Source: Capronia americana
Lineage: Eukaryota; Ascomycota; Eurotiomycetes; Chaetothyriales; Herpotrichiellaceae
NCBI GenBank assembly: GCA_016110215.1
Contig: JADWQD010000021.1
Location: 62,001 to 126,000 of the forward strand
Length of the DNA stretch: 64,000 bases
Reading direction: 5' to 3'
The stretch's first letter is position 1; every line of letters begins with the position of its first letter. Of this stretch, positions 1 through 9,456 are shown piece by piece. The translations under genes and the position numbers were made by a program. The notes beneath the pieces are model-generated. The model did no database searches and was not told where the DNA came from. It saw only the letters and a program-made list of their open reading frames with translations.

Positions 1-102
1 GTGCCCTGGTCATTACTCCTTTCTCTTGAACACATCAGACCAAGTCCTTCATACGACCGGCCAGGTCATCCGCGCTCTTTTTCACCCACAGTCATTCCCA
101 CC

Positions 103-1937
103 ATGAGACTCTTCAATTCCGCCCTCCTTCTGGGAGCGGTGTCTGGCCTGTGCCAAGCTGGAGTATTGGGTATCAGACAGGCGTAAGTAGGCAGCTCAGT
201 CTCAACACGACATGTCACTAATTGATCGCTGCGCAGGCCGGCTCAAACATGCTCTCCAGTAACCATGTGGAACTATGTCACAGTCTACAAAACCGTCACG
301 AATGTGCCTCCCACGGTCACTATCCTTCTACAAGATCCAAATGCGGTTGCGAGCAGCTGGGCCTCAATTGACACTGCGCAAGTCAGCCAAGAGGTCGTTG
401 AGGCCCCCGTCTCAGCCAAGCCAATTGGGACAGTGACTTTTGTTGATTCCGTGCGAGTGTCGGGCTTTGAAGCTACAGAGATGTCCAACACTCCTGGTGC
501 GTCGGTGTTCTACATGTCAAAGTCCGTCACAAGCTCGATGGAACCGACAATTGTTGCGAAAGTCACAACTGTCACAGTTTCTCCACTCCAATTGACCACG
601 CAGTCGCACCAACAAAATGTCCAAGTCAATACGACCACAGCTACTGCTGCGGGTAGCAACCTCCATAGCGCTTTTACCAGTCCTTATGGCGGCTGGAACG
701 GCAGTGCCTCGGCTGGCTCTTCACTCTTTGGACCTGCTACAGCAATTAATGGCTCGGCTCCGATTGGCACTGGCGCTTATGAGTCCCTGCCTCTCATACC
801 GGGGACGGACGTGCAGCCGACACTCACTCAGTCTCAGTGGACTTCTACAGTCACCGAGATCGCCACAGTTTACGCTACCATGCCTGTTGAATCTGTCTAT
901 GGCTACGATACCACTGCTTATGACTCTGGCAGCGACACCTCTGATGCCGGCGACCTCGAGAAGAGACAAACCTGTGTGTGGATCTCTGCTACTATTGGTG
1001 GTCAAGAGGTGGGTTGGTGTAACAACTGGGCTGGCGGTTCAACATACACTTTCACTTCGTGGGAAACAACCAGTAAGTTTGTCTGGCGTGGCTCCCCAGC
1101 GTCCATTGACTGAACATATTGAAGCTACTCCTGGATTCATTCCTGGCATTGGTACTATCACCCATTCGACCACCTCGGATGGAGCCGTCGCTACAGGCTC
1201 AGTGACAATTCAGACATCGACCCCTTCGATGAGCAACCCGCCACCAGCTCCGACAGCCACCAGTTGTGGTGAAGTCGGCCCCTTCCAGGTTGGAGTAAGT
1301 GATCGTCTCAAGACAAATGGACTTACCTGCTGACCATGAGAAGTTCGACGACCTAATTCCAAATACAAGCAATGCCAGCTTCCTTGGAACGCCGATGATC
1401 CAGAATCCTTATAACTTCTTGGACTGGGGTGATGGGTGGGGATATGTACCTCCACCGAGCGACCCTTTCCCTCCGCAATCCGGCGACCGTCTTGCTCAGT
1501 GGGATCCATCTCTCAAAAATACTGTAATGGGTTCTCCAAATGCTGGTAGCATTCCACCGGGATCAATTGGCGCGTGGATCCGTAACAGTCAACACTACTG
1601 GTTCTCTGCCGATTCGGCGTACGTTGGATGCGACAACGGATCGAGAAATCTGAGCCAGGTGTGTGATTTTGTCGCCACGGCTTACCAGTGGGACAATCAC
1701 ACTCAATCGGAGATTGTTGTGGCAACTCAACATTTCCATATCCCCCCATGCCCGGACCTCATCAATTGCCAGCTCACGATGATCAACTTCAACTACCTGT
1801 TTTACAAGCTATCTACTCTGCAGTTCTATGCCAACGTCCAGGGCCAGGTCGGCAAGTTCTGGATAGACAGTATCGACATGAACTGGTACGACAATAGCTG
1901 CGAGGCTGGTCTGGCCCGTATCGAGCGTCAGTGGTAG
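103..1937 (+). CDS. Secreted Ser/Thr-rich fungal protein, unknown function
   Basis: Four exons keep one open frame: 103-182, 237-1072, 1125-1294 and 1341-1937, giving 560 residues. The introns have GTAAGT donors. The ATG at 103 opens a signal peptide (LLLGAVSGLCQAG), so the protein should enter the secretory pathway. The middle is rich in Thr, Ser and Val, as in O-glycosylated wall or surface proteins, with several Asn-x-Ser/Thr sites. A dibasic KR at about residue 240 (LEKRQ) looks like a Kex2 cleavage site. The C-terminal roughly 200 residues are different: aromatic-rich and probably folded, with a proline patch (YVPPPSDPFPP) that I associate with fungal secreted proteins of unknown function. 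No catalytic motif and no GPI-anchor tail is visible. Extracellular location is well supported; function is unknown. Confidence 0.75.
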
Positions 1938-2910
1938 AGCTGAGGGATGTTAATGGGCAAGCTCGGTATGACTGGCACATACTGGTATGGAAGAGAGCGA
2001 TGACTTGTGCTCCTTCATTGTCCATACACGACGCATGGAGATGCTTGAGGTTATCTTGAGTTTTAAGGTGAACATGTTTCGACATCGCATGGAGGTTGCG
2101 ACAGTACTGATACCACATTGAAGCACACAAACCAGCACATGGGAGTAGTTTCAAGGAGAGCTGTTGTAATGAAAGGGCCAAGTCGGTCAAAGAGATCAAA
2201 TCCAGGCCATTGAGTCGATAGTGAGACTAGCTGAGAAATGAGCTTGGTGGAATCCCTCCCTTTCCTCTCCATTGTATGTGCTCGTGTCATCGGTTCCAAG
2301 TCTAACGCGGACCGACGCGGCGGAGTAGTCTGGAGTTATTGATGTCGCAAGGCTCTCCAATCCACCTCTGCTCGTGAGTCATGACTACGTCCTCTATGGA
2401 GTATGGTTTTGTTGAATGCCACCGGATCGACGGCGGTCGACCTGGCGAGAGAGAAAATAGATGATTATATGGGTGTTTACCCCCGGCATCTCATCTCCTC
2501 GCATCCTCAATGTCCCAATGACCCCAAACAAATCATGGTATGGACTCACTGGCTGAGAATTGCAATCCCTTGTCTAGATCTAGCTTGCTGTAGTATGTTC
2601 GGATCACAGATAGTTGTTAAGGCGAGGAAAAAGGTTTCTTTCCACCATCCTGTCTATTCTGTCGTAGAATGTTTGGGAACCAGTGGATCTCACTCGGCCC
2701 AATGAGTTTCGAAATTACAGAGTGCACCTCGTACACCTGGGAGTTGGTGGGTGCCGTTGTCTCGTCCCGCGGGGGAGGGGCTCTGGTGGAAATTTAAAGC
2801 GAGCACTTGGGTCATGCCTCTCAGCCACATCACGATAGAAGTGTATCTCCCCAAGTGTGATGGAAAATAACTGTCCGTCACTGGACGGTCAAGCACATAC
2901 TTTAGATATC
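1938..2910. other. Gene-free interval between convergent genes
   Basis: About 970 bases lie between the stop of the secreted protein and the stop of the minus-strand homeodomain gene. It must contain both 3' UTRs. Only short ORFs without codon bias occur. I see no RNA gene or repeat. Confidence 0.5.
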
Positions 2911-5127
2911 TCATGAGTGTGAACCAGCTTCTTCCCCTCTCAGCCTCCTACGTGCACGGAAGCGGGCCGATGCCCTAGCATTGCGAATCCTTCTTTCCTC
3001 GGCCGCCTTTCTGGCCTGCTCTAATGTTAGGAACGGGTAGATGGGGTTGTTTCCCCGATCCAGGGGAATCGGGGAACTTGACGTCTGCCCTCGATCCAGT
3101 GGAGTTGATTTCGTCGAGGGTTGCGCTATCTCCTGCTCGAAAAGCTCGAGATTTTGGATGACAAACGAGTCCCCTGTGGCCTTGTGGTAACCACGGAGAT
3201 GCTGTATCAGATTGTCCTTGCGGTAGAATGTACGCTCCTCCGCCGGCCTGACCCAACATTGATCTGTTCCGTGGGCGTCATGGGTCGAAAGAAGGTGATT
3301 AGGGTCTGCTTTTGTACAGAACCAGCAAGTCGGGGTTGCAATACCCTCAATTCCAGAGACGCTGGGGTTCGGGAGCCGGCAGATCCAGACTTTCTCGGGC
3401 GCATGCACTGACTTCACATGCCTCTGACAAGAATATTTTGTGGGAAACTGTGCCCCACAATGTGGACAAGTATAGTCGGGAGAAGGCTTGTTCAACGCCC
3501 TGGGTGCCATCCCCTCTGTTCTTGCAGACTTGTTTGGCGGGCTGCCGGGTTGATCCAGCATGATTGCAGGCCTCTTCCGTCCTCGACGTGGGCCGAAAGA
3601 GGTGTAGCTACAGGCCGATATTGCGGAGTCAGCTGTCGAGCAGGACGCAACCGAGCTAGCATCGATGCTGGTGTCTTGGGTGACCCCGCCGAAAGAGGAA
3701 GGGTCCCTTGAGTAGCCCTCCCTCGGAGGAACCTCGTTCGGTATAACCACGGACCGTGCTCTGTGTGCTGCGAGGACGAAGCTTGATGTAGACAGAGGAT
3801 CAGGAAAATCACACCTGTCTGAAATCCTGGGGTCTGTGGTCTCAGCTTGACCCTGCTGGCCGGGCTTCTGATATGTGCCGATTGTCTGTTGTCCGGTACC
3901 GACGCCGGACATTAAGTCTGGCCCCTTGTCCAGTCCGGGTCTTTGGGCTTGGCCGGTTGCGGACTCATCGTCATCCTTGGAATACTCGAACTTGTGGGCG
4001 AAATTCAGTATTATCCGTAGAATGTCGAGCTCGCATGTACGAGCGCCCTCACGAAGACATTCTCCAATAGGGGAGATCAAATCTTTGAACACCGTCCTAC
4101 AGCACCACCAGTCAACGGAGAAGACAGCAGGAGGATGCACGTGTTGCCAGAACCAGCTGAACGCTGTAATAACGGGTTGCAGTGACCGTACAGCGATGCC
4201 GTCAGCCACCACGGAATCAAGCATGCGAAGCAGTGCTAGACCAGCGGGGTGTCGTATACTCAAATAGGGCAGGCCGTTGCTTGCGAGAGTGACTGCCAGT
4301 TTGCAGAGCTTCTGATCATCCAAGACGCACCGTCGACATGAGATCAGGGCATCACGACACCGGTGTTGATAACCATCTGCTTCTGCAGGGAGTGAATCCA
4401 GCCACCAGTGAATCATATCCCCTTGAAGATTTGCGAGGTTGCATTTTCTATTCACATCGCCCACAGAGTCATCCCACATGTCTCCGTCTGGTTCAGAAGC
4501 ACGATCACCCGGATCCGAGTCGGCTGGGGATGCAGGCAGGACTTCCAACGAGAGTTGAGCCGGGGTCGACGAGACTGACGTTGGACGCTGCTTGTTCGGC
4601 GCGGCGTCTGGTGGTGGAAGCTTCCTTTGCCTTGTCCTCGCAAACCAGTGTTCGATTTGCTTTGTCGATAAACAAGTAGCCGCTGCAAGCTCCTCCTTTT
4701 CCTTAGCAGATGGATATGGATATGAAAGGTTCTTCGATAGCCAAGTATCAAGGATGGCATTTTGGTCTTTGGTCAAACGCCTAGGAGCAGCTATCTCTGC
4801 TTGATCTCTCGATGGTCTCCCCGGGCCTGTGGTTACGGGAACGGCAGGCTCAGCCTCATGTGCACAATATCCGATTGTCAGAGAATCGCACAACGAGCAG
4901 ATGAGCCAATCCGGATCCTCTATTTCGCTGAAGATCGTGAAGTCCAAATCAGGCAAGTCGTCAAAGACGTGGTCGATACGATGATTGTCGTCGACGAGGA
5001 CCTGTGGACCTGCACCGCCGAGCTGATCTCTCGTGTCGATCAACATAGCTTGCAGAGACCGGTCGCACCCGTACGCTGAAAACCCATCGATGCTGGCGAC
5101 TCGATCTTCCGCCACCAAATGAGCCAT
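2911..5127 (-). CDS. Homeodomain + C2H2 zinc-finger transcription factor with bZIP-like basic tail
   Basis: One uninterrupted frame of 738 residues. I start at the ATG at 5127 (MAHLVAED); the open frame extends 34 codons upstream, but that part looks non-coding. Residues about 112-172 form a TALE/KN-type homeodomain, with a helix-3 core IEHWFARTRQRK. Residues about 550-575 form a C2H2 finger (CPHCGAQF, then H-x4-H), followed by further Cys/His residues. Between them is a long region rich in Ser, Pro and charged residues. The last 30 residues carry RRIRNARASARFRARRR, which fits the bZIP basic signature N-x7-R, but the protein ends before any leucine zipper. Fungal homeobox plus C2H2 proteins are a known architecture; the bZIP-like end is the odd part. 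A nuclear DNA-binding regulator is likely. Targets are unknown. Confidence 0.85.
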   Translation of the reverse strand: MAHLVAEDRVASIDGFSAYGCDRSLQAMLIDTRDQLGGAGPQVLVDDNHRIDHVFDDLPDLDFTIFSEIEDPDWLICSLCDSLTIGYCAHEAEPAVPVTTGPGRPSRDQAEIAAPRRLTKDQNAILDTWLSKNLSYPYPSAKEKEELAAATCLSTKQIEHWFARTRQRKLPPPDAAPNKQRPTSVSSTPAQLSLEVLPASPADSDPGDRASEPDGDMWDDSVGDVNRKCNLANLQGDMIHWWLDSLPAEADGYQHRCRDALISCRRCVLDDQKLCKLAVTLASNGLPYLSIRHPAGLALLRMLDSVVADGIAVRSLQPVITAFSWFWQHVHPPAVFSVDWWCCRTVFKDLISPIGECLREGARTCELDILRIILNFAHKFEYSKDDDESATGQAQRPGLDKGPDLMSGVGTGQQTIGTYQKPGQQGQAETTDPRISDRCDFPDPLSTSSFVLAAHRARSVVIPNEVPPREGYSRDPSSFGGVTQDTSIDASSVASCSTADSAISACSYTSFGPRRGRKRPAIMLDQPGSPPNKSARTEGMAPRALNKPSPDYTCPHCGAQFPTKYSCQRHVKSVHAPEKVWICRLPNPSVSGIEGIATPTCWFCTKADPNHLLSTHDAHGTDQCWVRPAEERTFYRKDNLIQHLRGYHKATGDSFVIQNLELFEQEIAQPSTKSTPLDRGQTSSSPIPLDRGNNPIYPFLTLEQARKAAEERRIRNARASARFRARRRLRGEEAGSHS

Positions 5128-5718
5128 GGTGCGTGTTTTGGTTCTGATATGGCATAAGGCTGGCCGATGCTCGCGATGCTGGTGAAGGGTGCAACAACGA
5201 CAAAGCTGACCGTGAACACGGTAGGACACTCAGGCCTGACAAGGCATCAACGACGGGGATTGAGAGGGTTAAGAAGTATAACCAAGACCGTCAGAGTGAG
5301 GATGGCCGGGCAGGACGCCTCCAGTGCCAGCCCAGAGTCGACAATTAGGGTGCAACATCGCATCCGAACCAATCACGACGCAGCATCGTTGCACCTTGAA
5401 TGTCTTTCCCTTGGGCGGTGAACTTTCAAGGCGCTGTTGCCATGAAACGGTCACGCCGGTGAATCACTACACCTCATACAGTAGAAGGTCGAACTCATGC
5501 AGAGAAGCTCATGCACCATTCCCATGCCCCGGTTCGTGCGGCCTGCAGCATTGGACGCCCTTTTTTTGGTTGGGTGGTACGAGGCTGCGAGGCTGCGAGG
5601 CTGCGAGGCTGCGAGGCTGCGAGGCTGAGGCTGAGGCTGAGGCTGACGCAAAGAGCAGCCACTGTTTGGCAGTAAGGCGGGTCTACACCTGGAAATAGGT
5701 ATTATATGTGTGAATCTC
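5128..5718. promoter_or_regulatory. Upstream region of the homeodomain gene
   Basis: About 590 bases between the homeodomain gene start and the downstream end of the doubtful gene at 5719-6918. It holds the octamer/hexamer tandem repeat at 5581-5644. No gene seen. Confidence 0.4.
5581..5644. repeat. Tandem repeat (GAGGCTGC)5 then (GAGGCT)4
   Basis: Five perfect 8-base GAGGCTGC units run straight into four 6-base GAGGCT units. The switch in unit length suggests that a 2-base loss within one unit was then amplified by slippage. Confidence 0.95.
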
Positions 5719-6918
5719 TCACCCAGTCTCCATCCTGTGGGTGAGATGCAAACACTGCTTGAGTCTCCCTGCTGTAGCAAACAGCATTGGGTGCCATGTC
5801 ACCGGAATGACAATGCCTTCCAGGTATATATATAGTCTTCCGTAAACCATTCGACGGAGGGCCAGATGATTAAACCGAAGCCGTGACCATCGTTCGACGA
5901 TACCGCGGGGATGACCCTGTCTTCGCCATACACAGAAAGCCAAAAGTGAGATACAAGCCCCGCAAAGCCCCTTGGCATAATGTGCTACATCGACCTTCAG
6001 CACTATATCCATTGCAAGCATACAAACGCCCAATTCCGCTCGTGCTGGGACTCTTCCACCGGCCGAATAGGACTTGAGACTGCTGACCACAACATCTCCC
6101 GCGCCGAAATCCACTCGTACGACAGGCTCTGTGGCGCATGCTACGGTGATGCCGTAGAGAGAGCGAGCGAGAAAACCGGTAAGGTCGTATTCGACCCCTG
6201 GATAGAATGGCGGACTCCCACTCAGCTGACCGTTCACGTCGAATTCAAAGACAGCGGTGAGGTTCTGGAGGCCAATCGAGACGCGCTCAAGGAACGACCA
6301 CTCGGCTTGAATCAGAATCATGACGGCAGGGTTATAGCCTGCATGTTCCAAGACGGTATTGACCGGGAGGAAGCCTTGCGCAAGCCGAGAGATGCGTTTC
6401 GCTATAGGCCAACACATATTGGAAGGGACGGCAAACCAGTCCCGGAGGAGCTGCAAGAGCCTCAGTTTATTTCTGCTGGAGCTGCGTATGGTGCCGACTA
6501 CGTCAATGACAGCTGTGATCCCACCACGGATGTCAAGGAGATTCTTCTGTACTTCTCGGCTTGCAAACATTTCAACGCCTTGTGGTGTGAGGAGCTGGCT
6601 GTGCACGGCGATGCTGTCGTGGCTCGCTGTGGGTGTGACAGATTTGACGAGAAGCTGGCTGGGAACCAGTATGCTGAGAGTGCAGATCCGTGCCTGCTGT
6701 GTCGTAACGTACGATGGCCAGAGGATCGATCTTTGCTCGGAGAGATGGTCAGAAAGATCACTGGCCAGCGGGAACTCGCGTTGTGGCCTTGTAGCCAAAG
6801 ACGCCCTTACAGGGAAGCAAGATGACACAGTTGCACCGCAACGTCTGGTTACGGCGGGGGGGGCGACGGGAGCATACGCACTGCTGATCTCCTCAAGTTC
6901 GTGTGAAGGTCGAGACAT
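5719..6918 (-). CDS. Doubtful protein-coding gene (399 residues)
   Basis: A single frame from the ATG at 6918. The N-terminus (ELEEISSAYAPVAP) resembles the tyrosine-containing start of many fungal membrane proteins. Near the C-terminus a hydrophobic stretch (CGACISLLAF) could span a membrane, but the usual set of transmembrane helices is missing. Third codon positions favour C, as in real genes here. The opposite strand carries a 281-codon ORF (5980-6825) over the same bases, so one of the two is a shadow. I prefer the minus strand for its N-terminus and hydrophobic composition, but I recognise no domain. The gene could also be decayed. Confidence 0.4.
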   Translation of the reverse strand: MSRPSHELEEISSAYAPVAPPAVTRRCGATVSSCFPVRASLATRPQREFPLASDLSDHLSEQRSILWPSYVTTQQARICTLSILVPSQLLVKSVTPTASHDSIAVHSQLLTPQGVEMFASREVQKNLLDIRGGITAVIDVVGTIRSSSRNKLRLLQLLRDWFAVPSNMCWPIAKRISRLAQGFLPVNTVLEHAGYNPAVMILIQAEWSFLERVSIGLQNLTAVFEFDVNGQLSGSPPFYPGVEYDLTGFLARSLYGITVACATEPVVRVDFGAGDVVVSSLKSYSAGGRVPARAELGVCMLAMDIVLKVDVAHYAKGLCGACISLLAFCVWRRQGHPRGIVERWSRLRFNHLALRRMVYGRLYIYLEGIVIPVTWHPMLFATAGRLKQCLHLTHRMETG

Positions 6919-6954
6919 GGAAAAGATGCTCCTGCCACCAGCCGTGGCTCCCTT

Positions 6955-7626
6955 TCAGTCCTTCTCCTTCCCCTTCCCACCCTCGCCTTCTGGCAATTTC
7001 CCTTGCGCCCGTAGCTTCCTCTTCTCGGCAACGTCCCAGTTGTGCACTCTAGCAATCGCAACCTCCAATGTGGTGATCTGGACCCTCAAAAACTCTAGAT
7101 CCTCGTCACAGGCAGTCAGGCTTTCCTTTGCTTTGTCCCATTTGGCTTGCAGGAGCTCTTCAGCTTCGTCGAGAGGGTAGGCGACCATAACATTTGCCCC
7201 GAGCCAGAGGTATACTTCATCTATCTGCGCGGGCTTGATGATGGCTTTGGCGTACAGAGTATCCTGGAGGGAGAATGTCGTCTCAATCTCGTCGCCGGAG
7301 GGCTTTCCCGCTCCCAGGGAATCATCATCATCTTCGTCGAGACTCAACTCCTCGACCCCGCCTTTCTCTTTCTTTCCAGCAAGACCCTTCCTCTTCCTCT
7401 TCAGAAACTTGACGACCTGCAACGTCCTCTTCATCTCGGGCAATTTCTCCTTCAGTCCGATCGATCTTCGCTCCAGGTTTTGTTGCATAAATGTGTATTT
7501 GGAGATCATCTCTTGAAATCTTTGAAGAGTCGGCTCGACATCTTCGATGGACTTAACGTAGTCGGTCACATTGGACATGAAGGGGAACGTGGGTATGCCT
7601 CGCGGGTTGGTGGTTGTAGTGTCCAT
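6955..7626 (-). CDS. PAC10: Prefoldin subunit 3 (VBP1/Pac10 family)
   Basis: Intronless, 223 residues, ATG at 7626. This is an alpha-class subunit of the hexameric prefoldin co-chaperone, which captures nascent actin and tubulin in the cytosol and passes them to the CCT chaperonin. The N-terminal helix (FQEMISKYTFMQQNL) and the C-terminal helix (LEFLRVQITTLEVAIARVHNWDV) form the expected coiled-coil arms. Between them is the beta-hairpin region (FSLQDTLYAKAII, then VYLWLGANVMVAYP), which is typical of the family. It is slightly longer than animal VBP1 because of a Lys- and Asp-rich insert around residues 75-105. The adjacent carbonic anhydrase lies on the same strand, about 300 bases upstream. 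Family assignment is firm. Confidence 0.93.
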   Translation of the reverse strand: MDTTTTNPRGIPTFPFMSNVTDYVKSIEDVEPTLQRFQEMISKYTFMQQNLERRSIGLKEKLPEMKRTLQVVKFLKRKRKGLAGKKEKGGVEELSLDEDDDDSLGAGKPSGDEIETTFSLQDTLYAKAIIKPAQIDEVYLWLGANVMVAYPLDEAEELLQAKWDKAKESLTACDEDLEFLRVQITTLEVAIARVHNWDVAEKRKLRAQGKLPEGEGGKGKEKD

Positions 7627-7923
7627 TGTCGCGAATCGTACAGATGGAAACCGTATACGTTGGTGTAGCAGCAGGGTATGGGATGTCTGGTCAGATTGAA
7701 GACGCTACGTTTGTCTCTCCAATCGGCCTAAGAGGACTGCCTGGTTCTGTTGAAAATTCCGATTGTGTGAATTTCGTCGAAGCGTTAGACGAAGTTCGAC
7801 TTGAACCCCGCGGACTTTCTATTTCTCCGACTTTACGAGGCTGCGATCGCGAGGCTGACGCGGTGACCGGGTCAAATCTCAATCAAACCTAGAGACTACT
7901 TAAGCTGTATGGCCGATGCCAAA

Positions 7924-8685
7924 TCAAGTGCTATTCGACTCTCTTCTAGCCTGTTGCTGCTTGAGCAGCTCAAGCTGTGCAGGGTCACGTCCGTCTTGCA
8001 GTCCGCAGTTGACTTCTTCAACCAACCCAGTCTCCTGGCTAAAAATCCACCCGGTGATCGGTATGGAAGGCTTGATCAAGGGATGGTTTCTCAGAAATAG
8101 CACATCCTCAACGACACTGCTCTCCAGGATCTCCGTCTCTGTCGCTCCCTCCTTGGGTGACGAGAATGGTAAGTAAGCCATCGACTCCGCCCACTGTTTT
8201 GCGCCATCTAGAAATAATCCGCCCTTCGCTGTGGGATCGTTTTTGATGATCATCGCTTTAACCCACTCGTCGGTGTACCTGAGGGCGCCACATCCTTTTA
8301 ACGCACCCCGTCAGCCAGGTCTCCCGGATGCGACAGCTGAACACACGACATCTCAAACCGCCCGTGAACACTGACCTGTATGATGAATCACTTTCAACTC
8401 CCGGATCTCGCTCACAATCTCGATGACCGCAATCGTCCTCAGAACGTCCGCGCTCGCAGTTCTCCCACCTCCGTTCCTGATGACGAAAGCCTCGTTCTCA
8501 CCCAGCCGGAAGAATTGGTCGGGACTGCACCGCGCGTCGCAGCAGGTGATGATGCCCACGCGCGATCGCGCACCCGCCACCATGTTCTCCTTGTGGAAGA
8601 AATTTCGAGCGTAGTCTTCGTTCGCCGACTTGAAGTCGTAAGGCGCGAAGGCCAGAAATTCGTCGTGGCCCAGCCCAGTAGCCAT
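7924..8685 (-). CDS. Beta-class carbonic anhydrase
   Basis: Two exons, 8685-8376 and 8294-7924, give 226 residues. The splice (donor GTCAGT, acceptor TTAAAAG) restores the conserved HHTGCG motif exactly. The enzyme interconverts CO2 and bicarbonate. The first zinc ligand and Asp-Arg dyad are in CCDARCSP (C-x-D-x-R), and the second Cys/His pair is in IHHTGCGAL. The ATG at 8685 is chosen because the upstream codons are unlike the family. The length is near that of short fungal paralogues and there is no evident mitochondrial presequence, so a cytosolic role in CO2 supply or pH balance is likely. The C-terminal part (ITGWIFSQETGLVEEV) resembles the conserved end of the family. Confidence 0.92.
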
Positions 8686-9456
8686 GATTGTGGGTGGTCG
8701 AAGTGTGCAACGAAACGGATAGCAAGCGGGCCTATCTGGTAGGAGTTGCGGCGACAATTAATCTGATCAAATAGTTTTGTGTGCTCAAGTTGAAGGCTGG
8801 TATGTGTTCGCCTTTGAGTCCCCGATGCCACGAGCTCCTGTCCAATGTACAGGTGCAGATATGCGGTGTGGAAACCAAAGACCGTCTTCGCCGTATGGAC
8901 GTTCGCGTTCGGTGCATCTGGGGATTAGCTCACAGCCGCCGCCCACGGCAGGAAGGATTTCGGTTTTCTTAATTCCTGTTCTCCGTCAAACACCTACACC
9001 AACGACTGCCATGGTCGTCTTCCGATGCACGTGGATATACCCCAGGCGAGCAGCGCCCCTGTAATCCCGAGTCGACACACCCCGCCGCATTTCTCAGCAG
9101 CGGAACGAGAAGGTTGGAACCCACCTACCGCAGCAGTATCACGGAGAACCATTGCGCTGCTTTGAAAGCCGGAGTTGTGAATACCGCGGTACGATGCCAG
9201 GCGGTCATTCAGCGAAGACCGCGTGCCGGCTTGGATGAGACGAGAACGGTGCGATGTTCTCTGTGTCGAAGGAAGAAAAGTGTGGTATGGATGGATCTCT
9301 TGTAGAAGTGGCTGAGCTCAGCCAGCGGTCGAAACTCCTGCGGCACCGAACGCAATCCACGAATGTAGTACGACCCCAACACAATTTCAATACGAGGTAT
9401 GGTCGTGGATATTCTTTACACGGAGAATCTGTACTTGTCACTCATTCGCATGACAT
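8686..9456. other. Intergenic, no gene seen
   Basis: About 770 bases containing the carbonic anhydrase promoter and the 3' end of the hydrolase gene. Only short ORFs without coding character. Confidence 0.5.

Noticed and set aside
1..102. Extension of the first secreted protein to the window edge
   Set aside because: The upstream frame is open but begins with GTG and would bury the signal peptide; the ATG at 103 is the natural start.
5980..6825. 281-codon plus-strand ORF
   Set aside because: Lies wholly opposite the minus-strand ORF at 5719-6918; its highly charged composition is what the reverse of a hydrophobic protein gives, and no domain is recognisable. Kept only as an alternative in the findings.
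7147..7668. 173-codon plus-strand ORF
   Set aside because: Antisense shadow of the prefoldin subunit 3 gene.
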